A program made the translations under genes and the position numbers. Below, piece after piece: positions 23,254 to 36,804 of a stretch of 64,000 nt of DNA. The notes under the pieces were generated by a model, which did no database searches, was not told where the DNA came from, and saw only the letters and a program-made list of their open reading frames with translations. The DNA comes from Lindgomyces ingoldianus (lineage: Eukaryota; Ascomycota; Dothideomycetes; Pleosporales; Lindgomycetaceae), in NCBI RefSeq assembly GCF_010093535.1, contig NW_022985209.1, positions 415,499 through 479,498 on the forward strand. Direction: 5' to 3'. Within the stretch, counting starts at the first letter, position 1, and every line of letters begins with the position of its first letter.

Positions 23254-26200
23254 TGTCACGGTATCCTCCCCAGATCCTAGACATAACTGTATTAGACGCG
23301 TACTAGAGTATTATTAGTGCACGTCTGACATAAACACAACACAACATAGACATAAACTTAAGCATAAACTGCCTTAACACTAACTAAACCTAGAGTAGGC
23401 TTAATTTATACCTAAAGCGCTTAGACTTCTAAGCTAAGTATTTAATTACTAATTTTCTCTTAAACTTTTCTGTTCCTTACATAATGTCTTATACCTACTA
23501 TAATACCTTATATAGTAATTAAACTAGACCTCTGTAAAGCTCTATAACCTACTTGTGCATAATTATAACATTACATTATGTTAAAACTTTAGCTAAAAAT
23601 AGCCTCTAAATCTAATTTAATAAGCTTAGTACTTATATAACTTTAAGCTATTAGAGTAAGCTAAGAAGCCTTTTAAAAAGCACTTACTTTATAAAAAAGC
23701 TGCTACATTATAAGCTTTAAAGCTCTTTAAAAGAACTTTAAAAAACAGCTTTATATTATTAAGCAGTTTATTTCTGCCTTAACTTTTATTATAGTAGTAG
23801 GAACTAAGAACTTACTAGCCTTAAAGCCTACTTAAAAGTCTAGAGATAGCTTAACTTTTTTCTACTTAACACTACTTACAACCTGTAACTTTTTTAACTT
23901 AGTAATAAAATCTAACTAACTTCTTAATCCTCTACTATTTAATAAAAAATAGAAAGACTTACTTTCCTTTTTACACAAGCTTTAATATAAACTTAAAAAA
24001 AATATAGACTAATTCCCCTCTAAACACTTTTAGTTACTATATGCCTACTTTTAACTTAACTATAATGTAACAGCCTTAATTAACTTACTAATAAATAAAA
24101 ATATTATTAACCTAGATTAATTTATAGTGTTTTTATAAGTAACTTATAAAGACTTAAATAAAAAGTTAACAGCTCTAAGTTACTTAAACACTTTATAATA
24201 AAAAAAAAAAAGCTTTACTTTACACTTTACTAAGTTCTACTAACTTATATTTAATATAGGCCTAAATAAAATAAGTCTAATTACAGCTTTATATAACTCC
24301 CTTTTAACTAAACTGTAATGCGCTATAGTAAAAGAACCCCTTCTAAACAACCTTAATGCGTATGTAAACCTAATTACTACCTATAATAATAACATAAGGT
24401 TCCTCTCTATACAAGCCCTAATACGCCCCTAAACTAGCGCAGTTACAAATAAGAACTTTAACATAATAAAAATTAATTTAAATTATGCTCTAGTTAGTTC
24501 TAAAAAGTGTAAAAATTATAAAAAAAAAAGTTAATGCTTTAAGTGCAGTAAGTATAGTTATATTTTTTAAAACTGCTCTATTTCTTTTTCTTAAGTCTAC
24601 ATAAGTAGTGCTGCTAGCACTTATTAAAGATTTTTACTATTCTAATTTTATTTTTATAAAGGCTTTAACTTATATTTAAGCTCTAATCTTTCTTACTACT
24701 CTTAACATAGCTGTAGCTATAGCAGTAGGAGCCTGTAAAAAGGCTTGTTCTAGGGCTAAGTTGCCCCTTAGGACTAATTTAACACTAGATCTTTGCTAAC
24801 TTATAGGCTAAGTCCTTTACTAATAACTAAAAGTACTAAGTTAATATTTCTATATATTTATAATAAAGAACTATATTAGCTTTAATATAAGCTTTTATTA
24901 ACTTAAAAGTAAATAGCATAAGTTACATTAATAAAAAACTAGCATATAAACTAAATCTTTAATTAACACTACTTACCTAAATAATTTACCTAACTAGATT
25001 TAATAAAAAACAACTTAAAAAAGGTTCTATCTTTTATACTACAACTATTACAATTACCTACTAACACTATAAGGAGTAGATTAAGCTCTATGTAATAAAC
25101 ATAAAATGTTATAACTTAATTCTAGAATAACTATAGCTATATTAGCATAAGGTTGCTTTTAATTACTAAAAGTAAGTTCTAAACTTTAACTCTGCTTAAT
25201 GCTAAAATATATGCTTACGCTTACACCTAAACAATACTTAAATAGCACTTAATATAAAAGGTTTTTAGACCTACTTTTTAATAACTTAAAAAAGAACTAC
25301 TTAAGTAAGGCTAATAAGCTAGGCCTTTTACTAAGATAAGCTATATAAAATAATTTAATAACTACTTAAACTTAAAAAAAAAAAAGCTTTTAAAGAACCT
25401 TTACTTACTTAATTTAGACACAAACTAGGACTTAAACAGCAGATAGACATTTGCTATATAGAACCTGCCCTATTTATAACCTTAGCTTAATAACTAGATT
25501 ATAAAATCTACGCAGTTATAATTTCTAATATAAACTAAGCTTTAGCTTTTTAAAAACACACTAACTTAAAGATAATAGTCTTTTAAGACTACTATAACTT
25601 ATTACATATCTTTTTTTAAAACAAGTTTAATAAGCTTTTAATATAACATTTATATAATTACTAAATAACTTTTAAGCCTAGTAAATAACCTAGTTATAGG
25701 CTACTATATAAGATGTTACTAAATAAATTAAAAGTGCTTTAAAAATACTTTAATAAGAACCTAAAAAAAGAGTTTATTTAAGCTAGCTTCTTACTAGTAG
25801 TGTTACTTATACTATTTATAAAGAAACCTAGAGATAGGCTTTAATTCTATGTTAACTACTAAAGACTAAACACTATTACTATTAAGAACTAATACTTAAT
25901 TCTCTTTTTACAAGAAACTTTAAGCTAACTAAGTAAAGTAAAGTATTTTATAAAGTTAGATATTATTACTGCCTTTAATAAGCTAAGAATAGTAAAAGGT
26001 AATAAGTAGCTAACAGCGTTTTAGACCTAATACAGACTATTTAAGTACCTAGTAATGCTCTTTAGCTTAGCTAACACACCTAGTACTTTTTAACATTTTA
26101 TAAACAACTTGCTCTAACCCTACCTAGACATGTTTTACACTATGTATATTAATAATATTCTAATCTACAGTAATAGCCTTTTAAAGCATAAACAGCATGT

Positions 26201-28916
26201 ACGCCTAGTGCTAAAGGCTATAGAAGAAGTAGGTCTGCAACTTAACATAGACAAATATAAGTTCTACTAATTAAAAGTTATATATTTAAGATATGTAATC
26301 TCTATAGATAGCATTTAAATAGACCTTATTAAGGTTTAGACTGTGCTAGATTAGTAATACCTAAAGAACATAAAAGATGTTTAAGCCTTTATAAAATTTA
26401 CTAACTTTTACTAATAATTTATTAACAACTTTTTATAGCTAGTAAGCTTTATAATTACACTTACTAAAAAAAAAGTTTAATTTAACTTTAACTTAAATTA
26501 CTAATAGTTCTTTAACTAGCTAAAGAAAGCCTTTACTAAAGCTTTAATACTCTACTACTTTAACTTTAAACTACTAATACTTGTAGAAGCTAATGCCTTA
26601 GACTACATAGTAGCAGAAGTTCTCTTCTAGACTAAGCTAGACAGGACTATTAGGCCTATTACATACTTCTTAAAAAAAATAAGTTCTGCAGAAGGTAATT
26701 ATAAGATCTATAATAAGAAATTACTTACTATAGTATACTACTTTAAATAATAGCAACTTAAACTAAAAAGTGCAGCGCATCTAATACAGGTCTTATCTAA
26801 CTATAAGAACTTGCAGTACTTTGCAACTATAAAATAACTTAGCTACTAATAAGCTTATTAGTTTAAATACCTATCTTATTTTAATTTTAAGATTACTTAT
26901 TATTCTAGTTAAAATAAAGAGAAACTAAATACTTTTATAAAGTAATTTTAAAACATCTTTACTTAAAAAAAAGTGTAAAAGGCTTAACACTAAACTTTAC
27001 TTTAACTTAAGCTATTTTTAGACCTTAACCTAAACAAAATAAATTAAATAATTAATTAAATTATTACTAATAAGTATTTAAATAATAAATTTATCTAAAA
27101 AACTTTAGACCTACTCTAAAACAGCGCTAGTTAGTTAAAAGAAGTAACACTAGCTAACTATAAAAACTAAAATAGTAAGCTATATTACTATAACTAACTT
27201 ATAATTTCTAATTCTAATAAACTAAGAATTAAACTACTCTAAATTATACATAACTTGCCTGTTAGAGAACACCTAGGCAGAGAAAAGACTTTTAACCTAC
27301 TATAAAGAGAGTACTACTAGCCCCACATGTTCTATACTATACGCTAATATGTATTATGTTGCTATACTTACTGTAAAGTAAAGGCCTTTTAAAAAAGGTA
27401 TAATAGCCTGCTTAAACTACTCTTAATCCCTAAATAAGCTTAGAAAGACATATTAATTAATTTTATTATAAACCTACCTCTATCTAAAAGGTACATAAAT
27501 ATTATAGTAGTTATTAATTACTTAACTAAGTATTAACACTTAATACTATGTTTCTCTATAACTGCCCCTAATATAGCCTAGTTATTCTACTAATACATAT
27601 AAGTTTACTATAGCCTACCTAACATAATTATATTAGATAGAGGTACATAGTTTGTCTTAGCCTTTTAAGATAAACTTTATAAATAGCTTTAAATTATCCT
27701 TTATTTATTTATAGCTTTTTACCTAGAGACTAACAGCTAGACTAAGAACATAAACACTATAATAAAATAAGTCTTATAAGTGTATATAAACTACTAGTAA
27801 GATAACTAAGTAAAATAGTTAGCTATAGCATAGTTTAAAGCTAATAACATAACATCTAAATTAACATAAGTATCTCTATTCTTAGTAAACTATAGATACT
27901 ACCCCTAAATAAGATTTAAACTACTTATAAATACTCTCTAACTAACTTATTAATTTATATAAGTAATAAACATAAATAGACTTATTAACAAAATCTAAAA
28001 TATATCTAAATATGTTTATAAAAAGCTTATATAGGCTTAAGCTTTTTAACAAGAGTACATAAACTAATTCTAAACCCCTGCTTTTATGTATACAGCTAGC
28101 AAGAAGGTCTAGCTAGACGCTAGAAATATTTAAATAAACTAATAATTAAAAAAACTTAATTAAAAGAACTTTAGCCCCTTTATAGTAGCCTATATAGTCT
28201 TATTGCACACTTACTAATTAATTCTACCTAACAGCATAAAGATACACCCGGTGTTCTATGTATTATTGCTGCGCTAAGTAGCCTCTAAATCTAACTATCT
28301 ACCTAGACAGCTAAACCTACTACTTAAACCTATTATTATAAATAATAAACTAGAATATGTTATAAAAGATATTAAATAGATCTAGTTTAATAAGAAAAAA
28401 CATATCTATAAATACTTTATAAAATAAACTAGATATAATAAACTGTTATAGAAACCTATAGAAGCCTTGTAAAAGAACTCTGCAGTAACCTAATTCTACA
28501 CTTAATACCTATCTAAACTAAACCTATACCCTAACAAAGACAACCTAATGCTAGAACTACTAATGTAAAGAATTCCCTTCCTAATAAGAGGGGGGGTACT
28601 GTCACAGTATCCTCCCTAGATCCTAGACATAACTATATTAGACGCGTACTAGAGTATTATTAGTGCACGTCTAACATAAATATAACACAACATAGACATA
28701 AACTTAAGCATAAACTGCTTTAACACTAACTAAACCTAAAGCAGGCTTAATTTATACCTAAAGCGCTTAGACTTCTAAGCTAAGTATTTAATTACTAATT
28801 TCCTCCTAAACCTTTCTGTTCCTCACACAACGTCTTGTACCTACCATGATACCTCACGTAGTAATTGAACTAGACCTCCGTGAAGCTCTATAACCTACTC
28901 GTGCACAATCGTGACA
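23254..28916 (+). mobile_element. Chromovirus (Ty3/gypsy with chromodomain), copy 1, 5663 bp
   Basis: LTRs of 317 bp (23254-23570, 28600-28916) start TGTCAC(G/A)GTATCC and end GTGACA or its mutated form. CCTGC occurs on both sides (23249-23253, 28917-28921). A polypurine tract AATAAGAGGGGGGG precedes the 3' LTR. It is inserted between the left LTR and body of the minus-strand gypsy element. The nearly full-length second copy is at 43867-49527. Confidence 0.95.
23600..28545 (+). pseudogene. Chromovirus gag-pol remnant with C-terminal chromodomain
   Basis: RIP stops throughout, but the order is clear. A zinc knuckle remnant is at 24534-24575 (C-F-K-C-S-K-Y-S-Y-I-F-x-N-C). Reverse transcriptase follows at about 25940-26170, with the active site reading YINNILIYSN for family YIDD. 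RNase H is at about 26570-26910 (RPITYFLKK, NYKIYNKKLLTIV). The integrase His-His-Cys-Cys region is at about 27246-27390 (REHLGREKTFNLL). The integrase core has ILDRGTQFVLAF near 27630-27670. At about 28335-28545 there is a chromodomain (EYVVKDI, TRYNKLL, KPIEAL). Chromodomains of this class steer integration to methylated-histone chromatin, which fits its sites here. It cannot be functional. Confidence 0.9.
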
Positions 28917-28929
28917 CCTGCAGTAGACG

Positions 28930-31900
28930 CAACTATCTAGGATGTCCTAAACCTGCTACTTAGGGCAACTGTTAACCTTAATTAGCTCCTCTAGGGGCTT
29001 AACCTAACCTAGCAGCGTTGTAGGTGCTGCCTGCTGTAGGCGGTCTGCGTAGAAGACGTTGTGCATCTTTATGTACAAGGGGAGCTTAAGCTAGTACAAA
29101 TAACCTCTTATGCCTATAATTAAATAAGGCCTGTACATCTGCTAGTTAAGCTTCTAGCTAGGGCGCTCTATAGTAAAGCTCTTAAAGGTCACGTATACCT
29201 TATTACCTACTATAAAGTTAGGCTTACGCTGCTTTTTATTTGCCTACACTACTTACTACTTTTAGGCTTAAGTAATGCCCTTCTTTATAATCTTAATTAC
29301 TTATTATATAGTGTTATAGTAGAGCTTAGCATAGCTTTAAGCCTTTTTATGTAAAATCTGCTCTAGCGCAGTTAGTAAGCGTCTTATACGTGCCTTCTAG
29401 CTCTAGTAGTGTGTTAGACAATAGCTAAACTTAATCTTAAATAGTAATAACTTTATTATCTTATGCAGTAAAGATGCTTAAGCCTAGTCTATACAGGGCA
29501 GCAGGTCTAACTAGTTGTCCTAGAAGTAATTAACAAATAAACGCAGTTGCTAGTTAATATACTAATTTAGCACCTCTATGTTGCTGTTAGTTTAGGGATA
29601 GTAGGGTGTAAAAAGCTTTTATTTAACACTAGTAAAGCAGTAAAGCTTATCTATAAATATAAAGGTAAACTATAGTCTATAGTTAAAGATAATTAATTAA
29701 AAGGGTTTATAGACACGCTAGATATAGTAATAGTATAGGTCTGCAGCCCTTATAGCAGTAATAGTCTTATAGCACAGTAGTAAGAAGCAGCGCTTGCTTA
29801 AACAGTCTACTATAATAAACACGTTATTATAGCTAGCTTAATTAAGTAGAAATAACTTAAAATCTATAAAAATGTCCTGCTATGCTTACTTAAGTATTAG
29901 TAGTAGCTTAAAAAGCCCTAGAGTCTTATCTTAAAAGATATAGCTCTACTAATAGGCCTTATAGGCGCTAATGTAAGTCTTAACATCTTAGCTTATACTT
30001 AGCTAGTAGTACTACTTGCGCAGCAGCTTAGTTGTTTTTTTAGTTCTAAGATGTGTAGTAAGTTGCGTTGCGTAAACAGCGCAGATAAAGTAGGTCCTTA
30101 GGAACTAGACAGCTAGGACTATAAGCTTCCCTTTCTTTAGTAGTAAGCCCTTAGTATTAAGCTTTTATTATAAGCTAAAATCCTGCGCTTTATTACAGTA
30201 GTATTATAGGCTTTTATAATTCTAATTAGCATCTAGGATCTAATTAATAAGCTTATATAGTTAATTTATTAGCAGCAGCTTTATAAGCTTTTTATTTAGG
30301 AAAAAAGTGCTCTATAAAGTAGTATGTAATTAAGTAATAAGACTAACACTAATCTACTCTTAGCTTAAAAAAAAGTGTATATAAGCAGCTTTATTCTTTT
30401 TTTTCTATGTTTTAAGCTTCTCTTACTTCTTTAACAGCATGTCTGTAATAACATTAGCAGTGCCTAGGCAGTAGGTTAGCGTAAGGTTAAAGTCTGCTAT
30501 TAGTATAGCCTATTACATCTAGTAAGAGGTAAGCTTATGCTTAATAGTAAAGTACTTAAAAGCTTAGTAGTTAGTAATTACTATAAATAGCTTATTTTAT
30601 TATAAGCTTATTAGCTATGTTTACTACTTTTATAGGCCTTAGATAACTGCAAGCATTTTTTTATTATGTATATTATAGTTTATTTGCAGCAGGCTTATAG
30701 TCTTAGAGTAGAACGCTATAGAGCGCTAGATGCTGTTGTCCTGCAGCTGTAATAGTACTTCTATAACAACTCTGTTGCTTATGTTAGTCTCTATACACAT
30801 CTTATAATTTAGTAAGTAGTGTGTAAGAATGTTATCTAATAGTATAAAGTCTTTAGTGTGCTTAAACACAGCTAACTTATGCTTTCTTAAAGGATGCTAG
30901 GCGCTACACTTAAGCAGCTTTATAAGTAGCTGTACAATGTAACTATAGTCCTTAAGAAAGGCGCAGTAGAAGTTGCAGAACTCTAGGAACAACTGCAGGC
31001 TCCTAATTAAGGTTAGTATAGGCTAGTCTTAGACAGCAGCTACCTTAGTAAAGTCCTTATAAATTCTGTCTATGCTAATAATAAAACCTAAGAATTTTAT
31101 TTTAGTAACTATAAATTTACTTTTTTTAAGGTTAATCTGCAGGCTAGCGTCTTATAGACAACATAGAACCTTAGTAATATATGCTTTATGCTATAAAAAG
31201 TTATCTAAGTAGATTAAGATGTTATTAAGGTAAGCTATATAAAAGTTGTTAAGTAGGCTATATAAAACCTAATTAATATATTACTAAAAAGTTATAGGGC
31301 TATTATAGAGTCTAAAGAGCAGCATATAATACTTATAGTTACTATAGTGTGTTTAGAAGGTAGTTAGGTCCTTAACCTTTTTAGTAAGCTAGATGTAATA
31401 AAACACTTATTATATATTAAGCTTAGTAAAAACCTTAGCTATAGCTAGCTACATAAGCGTCTTCTAGATTAAAAGTATTAAATAAGTATTTTTTTTTATA
31501 ATTATATTAAGCTTATAATAGTCTATATAGAACCTCTACTTTTTTTTTTAGCTTTTTAGTAAACAAGACTAGAGAAGCGTAGCTAGCGTTACTGTGCGTA
31601 ATAAATCTGCGTTGCAAGTAGTTGTCTAGATAGTCCTTAACTAGCCTAAGCTGCTCTAGAGACATGCTGTATAGTAGGCTACTTAATAAGGTGTTCTCTG
31701 CTGTTAGCTTAATATTATAGTTAACGCTAAGTTAGTGCAGTAGTAGTTTGTCTAAGTCTCTTTTTAAGAAGTAAGCTAGCGTAGCTCTAGCGTACACAGA
31801 GGATAGTAACTTCTTAAGCATTAGCTATTAAAGCTTATTCTTAGAATTAACTATTATAGGTGCTTAGTAGTCTTTAATTAGTTAATTAACCTTATAAACA

Positions 31901-34600
31901 CTAATATGTCTAATTATAATATCTCTACGCCTTACATGTAGCATAAACAGAGTAGCGTTAATTATGTTTACCTCTAGCCCTACCTTAGCAAGTGCTTTTC
32001 TAGATACAGCTAGTTAACATTAGCGCGCTTAATTAGCGCTAGGGGGTATTAGTTAAAAATTAAGTTACTTTTTTATTTTTCTTAAGTTTTACTACTAATT
32101 ATGCTTTTAAGTTAATTAAGGTTAGTATTAATTAATTTTTAATATTTTTATAAACTTATTTTATTAGTTAGTGTCTACTTAATAAGATTAGTTAATCTAT
32201 TGGAACACACTACATATAAGAATAATAATATTGCGCTTATAGTCCTGTGTCTAATTATTATCTAGCTACTAAATTAATTATTTTTTATAGTTAATTTAGA
32301 CGCTAGCCTTTTTAAGAACCTTACAGCTTATGATTAAGTTATAATAGCCTATGTTATAGGGGATAAAGAGTATAGGCAGCTAGTAGCTATTAATTACTAG
32401 ATTTATATAGAAGTACTTATCTACCTATCTATTTAGTTAATTATTATATCTTATAATAAAAATAGACTTAATGCTAAGCATCTTAGGCTATAGGTGCTTC
32501 TAGATTATCTGTAGGTGTTATAGGTAGATTAGATTATAGCTACTAGCCCTTATGTTAATAAAACTGTTTAAGCGTATAGTAATCCCTTTAGCAGAGACGC
32601 AGTAGGGCAGCATAAAAAGCTTACTGCTAAATAGCAGCTTATATAGCTTTTGCGCTAGCGCTTTATTTATTAACTCTAAGAAAAAGACTTTTTTTAAAGT
32701 AAGTTTTTTTTTAATTTACTATTCTTACTAAAGCTTACAGTGTCTAGCTTTTACGCTGCTTCTATAGCCTTACTTTTAGCGCAGGCGTAAAGGCAGTTGT
32801 AACTTATATGTCCTAGCTAATAGCATAAGTAGTAGGTTACAGCATTCTTTATTAAAGCTGCCTACACTTAGGGTATTGCTAGAGTTGTTAGGGCAGCAGT
32901 AGTAGCAGCAGGTTAAAGAACATTCTAACATGTAAGCTTCTCTTAACCTCTTTACACATATTACGCGCTTAACTCTGCAGTAGACCTTTATAGTAAGAAG
33001 AATATTTAGTAGGCTTACTTTATATAATTAAAAAAGCTAACTATTAAGTTATTATAGTAAGTCTTTATGTGTACTTAAAGCTAACTTAATAAAGTGTTAT
33101 AGATTTTATTCTTTTACTGCTTAAGCAGCAGCTTCGCTTTATTTATAAGGCATATAAACTAGGCTTTAAAGTCTTTAAAATTCTAAAATAGCTTTATTTT
33201 AAGCTAGTAAAGCTTAGTTTTAGCTTTTATTTACTAGTTAGTATTTTTAAAGCTTCTTTTTAAAAAGCTTATAATATTCTTAGTTATTACTAGCTTACTT
33301 TACTACTTTTAGGCTTTAAAGTAAAGAACTAGTTAACCTAGCACTTAACTACTTACTTTACTTTTAGTATAGTGTACTTAAGTGTTTTTTTTTTATAAAG
33401 TTACTATTTATAAGTATAAAGTAGTCTATATTATAGAGTAGCTTACTTATTAGAAGGTTTTTCTAGTAATTAAATTTAACATTATTTTTACTTATAAACC
33501 TAGGCAGATCCTCTGCTTTAGCTAATAGTTTTAGCCTAGCTCCTTAGCTTATAGTACTAATATAAGAGAAGTTAGGCATTCTTAGTGTAGCTAGGTTAAA
33601 TTATAGTTACTTTTTTAGTGTAGTTAGCGCAGGTGTGCTTCTTAGCGCTTAATAAGCTTTATCTAAGAAAAATAATTAATTACATGCTAGCATAGTAGCA
33701 GCTTTAAGTCTTTTAACTTTATTCTTATAATTAGCTAAGTATTTAAGAGTTTTATTTAGTAAGCTTTAAAGCTTTTATAGCTTCTTACTAACTTTTACTT
33801 ACTTAGCTTCTGCTATATTAACTACTTTAGTAAAAGTATTAGTGTAGTTTTAATAAGCTTATACTTTTAATAACTACTATAGTAGCTTATTTACTATAAC
33901 TATGTAATCTGCAGCTATAAGGTTTAGTAGGTCTAGGTAAAGGCTAATTAAATTATAATTAGTAGTACTCTAGGTAATAGCCTTTGTCTAGAGCAATAGT
34001 GCTTTTCTAGCTTACTAAGCGCGCACGTGCGCAGTCTTAATAGCATAGTCCTCTTTAAACATATTATTAGTGTAGAACTAGGCCTAGTATAGCAGTGTTC
34101 TTAGTTTAGGCATATAGGCGTTGCTAGTAGGCTAGGTAGTAAGATTAACACGCATTTTAATTCTTAACAGCTTTTCTATTTTAGTGCTCTTAGCTCCTTC
34201 CCTCTACTCTAGGGTCTAGCGGTCCGCAGAGGTATAGTGTAGTGTGAGCCCTGGGTCTAGTGACGGTGGGGCTAATAGTTAATTAGTGGTGGGTTTGTAC
34301 GTAGGTTTGTACAGAGCCTGCGGCTCTCTTCGCGTTGTTGCGGTGGTAGTTAGTACAGTAGGCCCCCCCCTACAGTTAATTTAAACTAGAGCAGCAGCGC
34401 TTCTAGCTTAGAGCTCCTTAATAAAGTGTAATAATTTAATTATTACTTAGTGTTACTTTTACAGTTACCTAGCCTAACTAGGGCTTTAAAGTAGATAGCT
34501 ATTATTAATAAACTAAAGCTTAGCCTAGTTATACTAGCAGATCTGTCTAAGTAAAGGTTAGTTAGCAGATTAAGCTTTTAAAGCTAACTGTATAGTAAAC
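28930..34600 (-). pseudogene. Gypsy gag-pol remnant (minus)
   Basis: Stops throughout. On the minus strand, reverse transcriptase traces run from about 31480 (VFTKLNIYNKCF, matching F-T-K-L-D-I) to about 31210 (LNNILIYLDNFL, where the family has L-D-D-I-L-I-Y-S). The RIP-type Asp-to-Asn changes destroy the catalytic pair. Integrase-core traces IDFKLFLLN and NNVFIIVDCLSKRCF are at about 29770-29880. Reverse transcriptase before integrase is the gypsy order. Gag and protease should lie at about 32000-34600 but were not resolved. Confidence 0.82.
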
Positions 34601-34982
34601 CTAGATATTATGTTGCTATCCTTTAGCTAAATAAGATAATTTTAGTGTAATATAATAATAAGCACTATTTTTACTACTATATAAAGCTAGAGAAGTAAGG
34701 TAGAGTAGGTTAGCTCTATTTTAGCTACACTAAGATAGAGAGGAGAAAGAGAGCTTTAAAGGCTGCTCTGTAGAAGAAGTGCTTACAGCGCTAAGGCGCT
34801 AGTAAGGACGCTAGCGCTAAGCAAACTAATAGCGTTGCGCTAGTCACACCCCCTATATCCTGATTGGCTGCACGGGCAGCTCGTCATGTGACGCGCGACA
34901 GAGCTCTCTGCGTAGGACTGTTACAATATCTAAAACCCATCATTCATCTTAGGAAGCCTAGAAACAGTGCTTCAATCTAACA

Positions 34983-35421
34983 GCTACACCTTTTACTACT
35001 TCTAATAAAAGGCACATAAACAGAACAACTAGCTTCCCTAACACTATTAAATTAAGGATAGGGACTGCCTACTAGACAACTGCATGATCTAAGGACACTA
35101 GCAGTACAGAATCTAGATAGACTAGATAAATAAACATAAACAAGACATAGAAAACATTAAGCTAGATAATATCTTTAAATATAAAGAAATTTTTTATAAC
35201 ACTAAAGTCTTAGTAGCAGTAAGATAAAGAATAAGTAAAAGCTTTACTATAGAATTTACTCTTAGTAGAAGGAAAAAAGTAGCACTAATAGATAGTAGAT
35301 GTACGTTTACTGCTGTTAACTTTAACTAAGTAGACTAACAAGACATACTATACTAAGTAAAGAAAAACTCTTTTAAGGTCTTACTAGCTAACGCTTTTTT
35401 AATTAAATTTAGAAATAGCTA
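34983..35421 (+). pseudogene. Old gypsy-like remnant, protease part
   Basis: Continuation of the element at 19474-22437, separated by the nested insertions. Near 35280-35330 the frame reads KVALIDSRCTFTAVN, the retropepsin active site Leu-Ile-Asp-Ser-Gly with the Gly codon changed GGA to AGA. Cut off at 35421 by a family A pogo insertion. Confidence 0.6.
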
Positions 35422-36562
35422 ACGTACCTAACAGGTTAGCCGGCTACACGGGTTGGCCGGCCACTTTTGCCAAGCCCCCACTAAACTCTACCTATCTACA
35501 TAATGCCTTAATAACAACACTAGATTAAATCTTCTAAAGAACATTAGATATAGCTTGCTCTTTAGGCTTTTAAATAAGACTTAAAACTCTCCTTGCAACG
35601 CGCTGCAGCTATCTATAATATCTCTTACACAACACTAAGCAATTAACGCGCTAGACAGCCTTTACAAGCAGAATGCTAGCTTAAATTAAGGAATTTAACT
35701 AAGCTTAAAAAAAAGGTAGTTGTTAAGTATATACTTAAGCTTATTACGCGCAGATTTCCCCCTAGGCTTACAGCTATAGCTAATATAGCTAATATAGCTA
35801 ATTCCTTGCCTATAGAGCGTAATCTAGGCTAGGTTAGCTTAAACTAGACTTATATGTAGGTTAAGCACTGCCCTAAGTTTATAATAAAGTTTAATTATAA
35901 GTATAATTATAAAAGAGCACTTTATAAAGATCTAGAGGTTATCTAGGGCTAGTTTTGCCTAGTAGCTAACATAAAAGCTAAGTACAGTATCTAGGATAAA
36001 GACAGGTATAACTTTAACAAGTTAGGCTTTATAATAAGCTAGATATTAACTAGAGCAGTTATTATAGCTTTAGAGAGATAAGAACAGCTAAAAGTAATAT
36101 AGTAAAGTAATAAAAAGTAGATAATAGTTATCTAAAGCATTAACACAATAAAGTAGGCTATAAGATTATAAAGCTTTAAGTAGTAAATAAAGCTGCTACG
36201 CAACATAGATTACATAAAAGAAAGCAGATTTAGGCAAAAAAGACCTTAATAGTTAAGAATAAGGCTTGTCTAACTGCTCTAAAGGAGTTTAGAGCGCGTA
36301 GTAATAAGAAGAAGCTAAAGACACAAGTGCGCGCTAAAGAAGGTAAGCTAAGTTAAAGGCAATGTAGGCAGTGTAATTAGACTAGAAATAACTTGCGTAT
36401 GTGTAAGTAAGTAGTAGAAGTAAACTCTAAATAATATCTTATGTTGTATTACTCTATACAGGGCTAAAGTAGGCTGTTTTGCGAGAGAATAGGGTGGTTT
36501 TAGTAGGGGCTTGGCAAAAGTGGCCGGCCAACCCGTGTGGCCGGCCAACCTGTTAGGTACGT
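35422..36562 (+). mobile_element. Internally deleted Fot1/pogo element, family A copy 4
   Basis: ACGTACCTAACAGG...TTAGGTACGT between TA dinucleotides, two GGTTGGCCGGCCAC units at each end. Same 1.1-kb deletion structure and orientation as 1647-2778. A 66-codon frame at its right end is a terminal-repeat shadow. Confidence 0.88.
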
Positions 36563-36591
36563 TATATATAATTAGAAATAGTTAAACTATA

Positions 36592-36799
36592 TGTTTGCAG
36601 TTACAGAGCTCTCTATGCGCTAGCCACAAACACTCCTTTAGCGTACTGCTGCCTAGCAATGCCACCTGCTGCAGCCTAGAGCTATTGGGGGCCTTAAGTC
36701 ACATGATGGGTTCATCTAGTACTATATAAACCCGTAGTTGCCCTCCTTTAGCAATACAATCCAGTTCCTCATGTCTTTAGTGCTCTACATAGCTTCACA
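36592..36799 (+). mobile_element. Solo LTR (208 bp), TSD CTATA
   Basis: TGTTTGCAGTTACAGAGC to ACATAGCTTCACA with CTATA at 36587-36591 and 36800-36804. Contains ACTATATAAACCCG, a clear TATA box. Same family as 15795-16018 but without the minisatellite. Little RIP. Confidence 0.92.
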
Positions 36800-36804
36800 C
36801 TATA

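Larger units (their letters stand above)
22680..34925 (-). mobile_element. Ty3/gypsy LTR retrotransposon (minus), itself interrupted
   Basis: Flanked by ATATC on both sides (22675-22679, 34926-34930). LTRs are 22680-22954 and 34646-34925, ending TGT...ACA. The polypurine tract reads on the minus strand as AAGGGGGTGA next to the left LTR, so the element runs right to left. Without the nested chromovirus it is about 6.6 kb. The fragment 34180-34370 in its gag side is unusually GC-rich and little mutated. Confidence 0.9.
22438..34982 (+). mobile_element. Copia solo LTR split by a 12.2-kb insertion
   Basis: The left part 22438-22679 starts TGTTAGATATGCGCACC. The right part 34931-34982 continues CCCATCATTCATCTTAGG to ATCTAACA. 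Together they make one LTR. The outer flanks are GCTGC (22433-22437) and GCTAC (34983-34987), a target duplication with one G-to-A change. The Ty3/gypsy element 22680-34925 sits inside. Confidence 0.88.
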
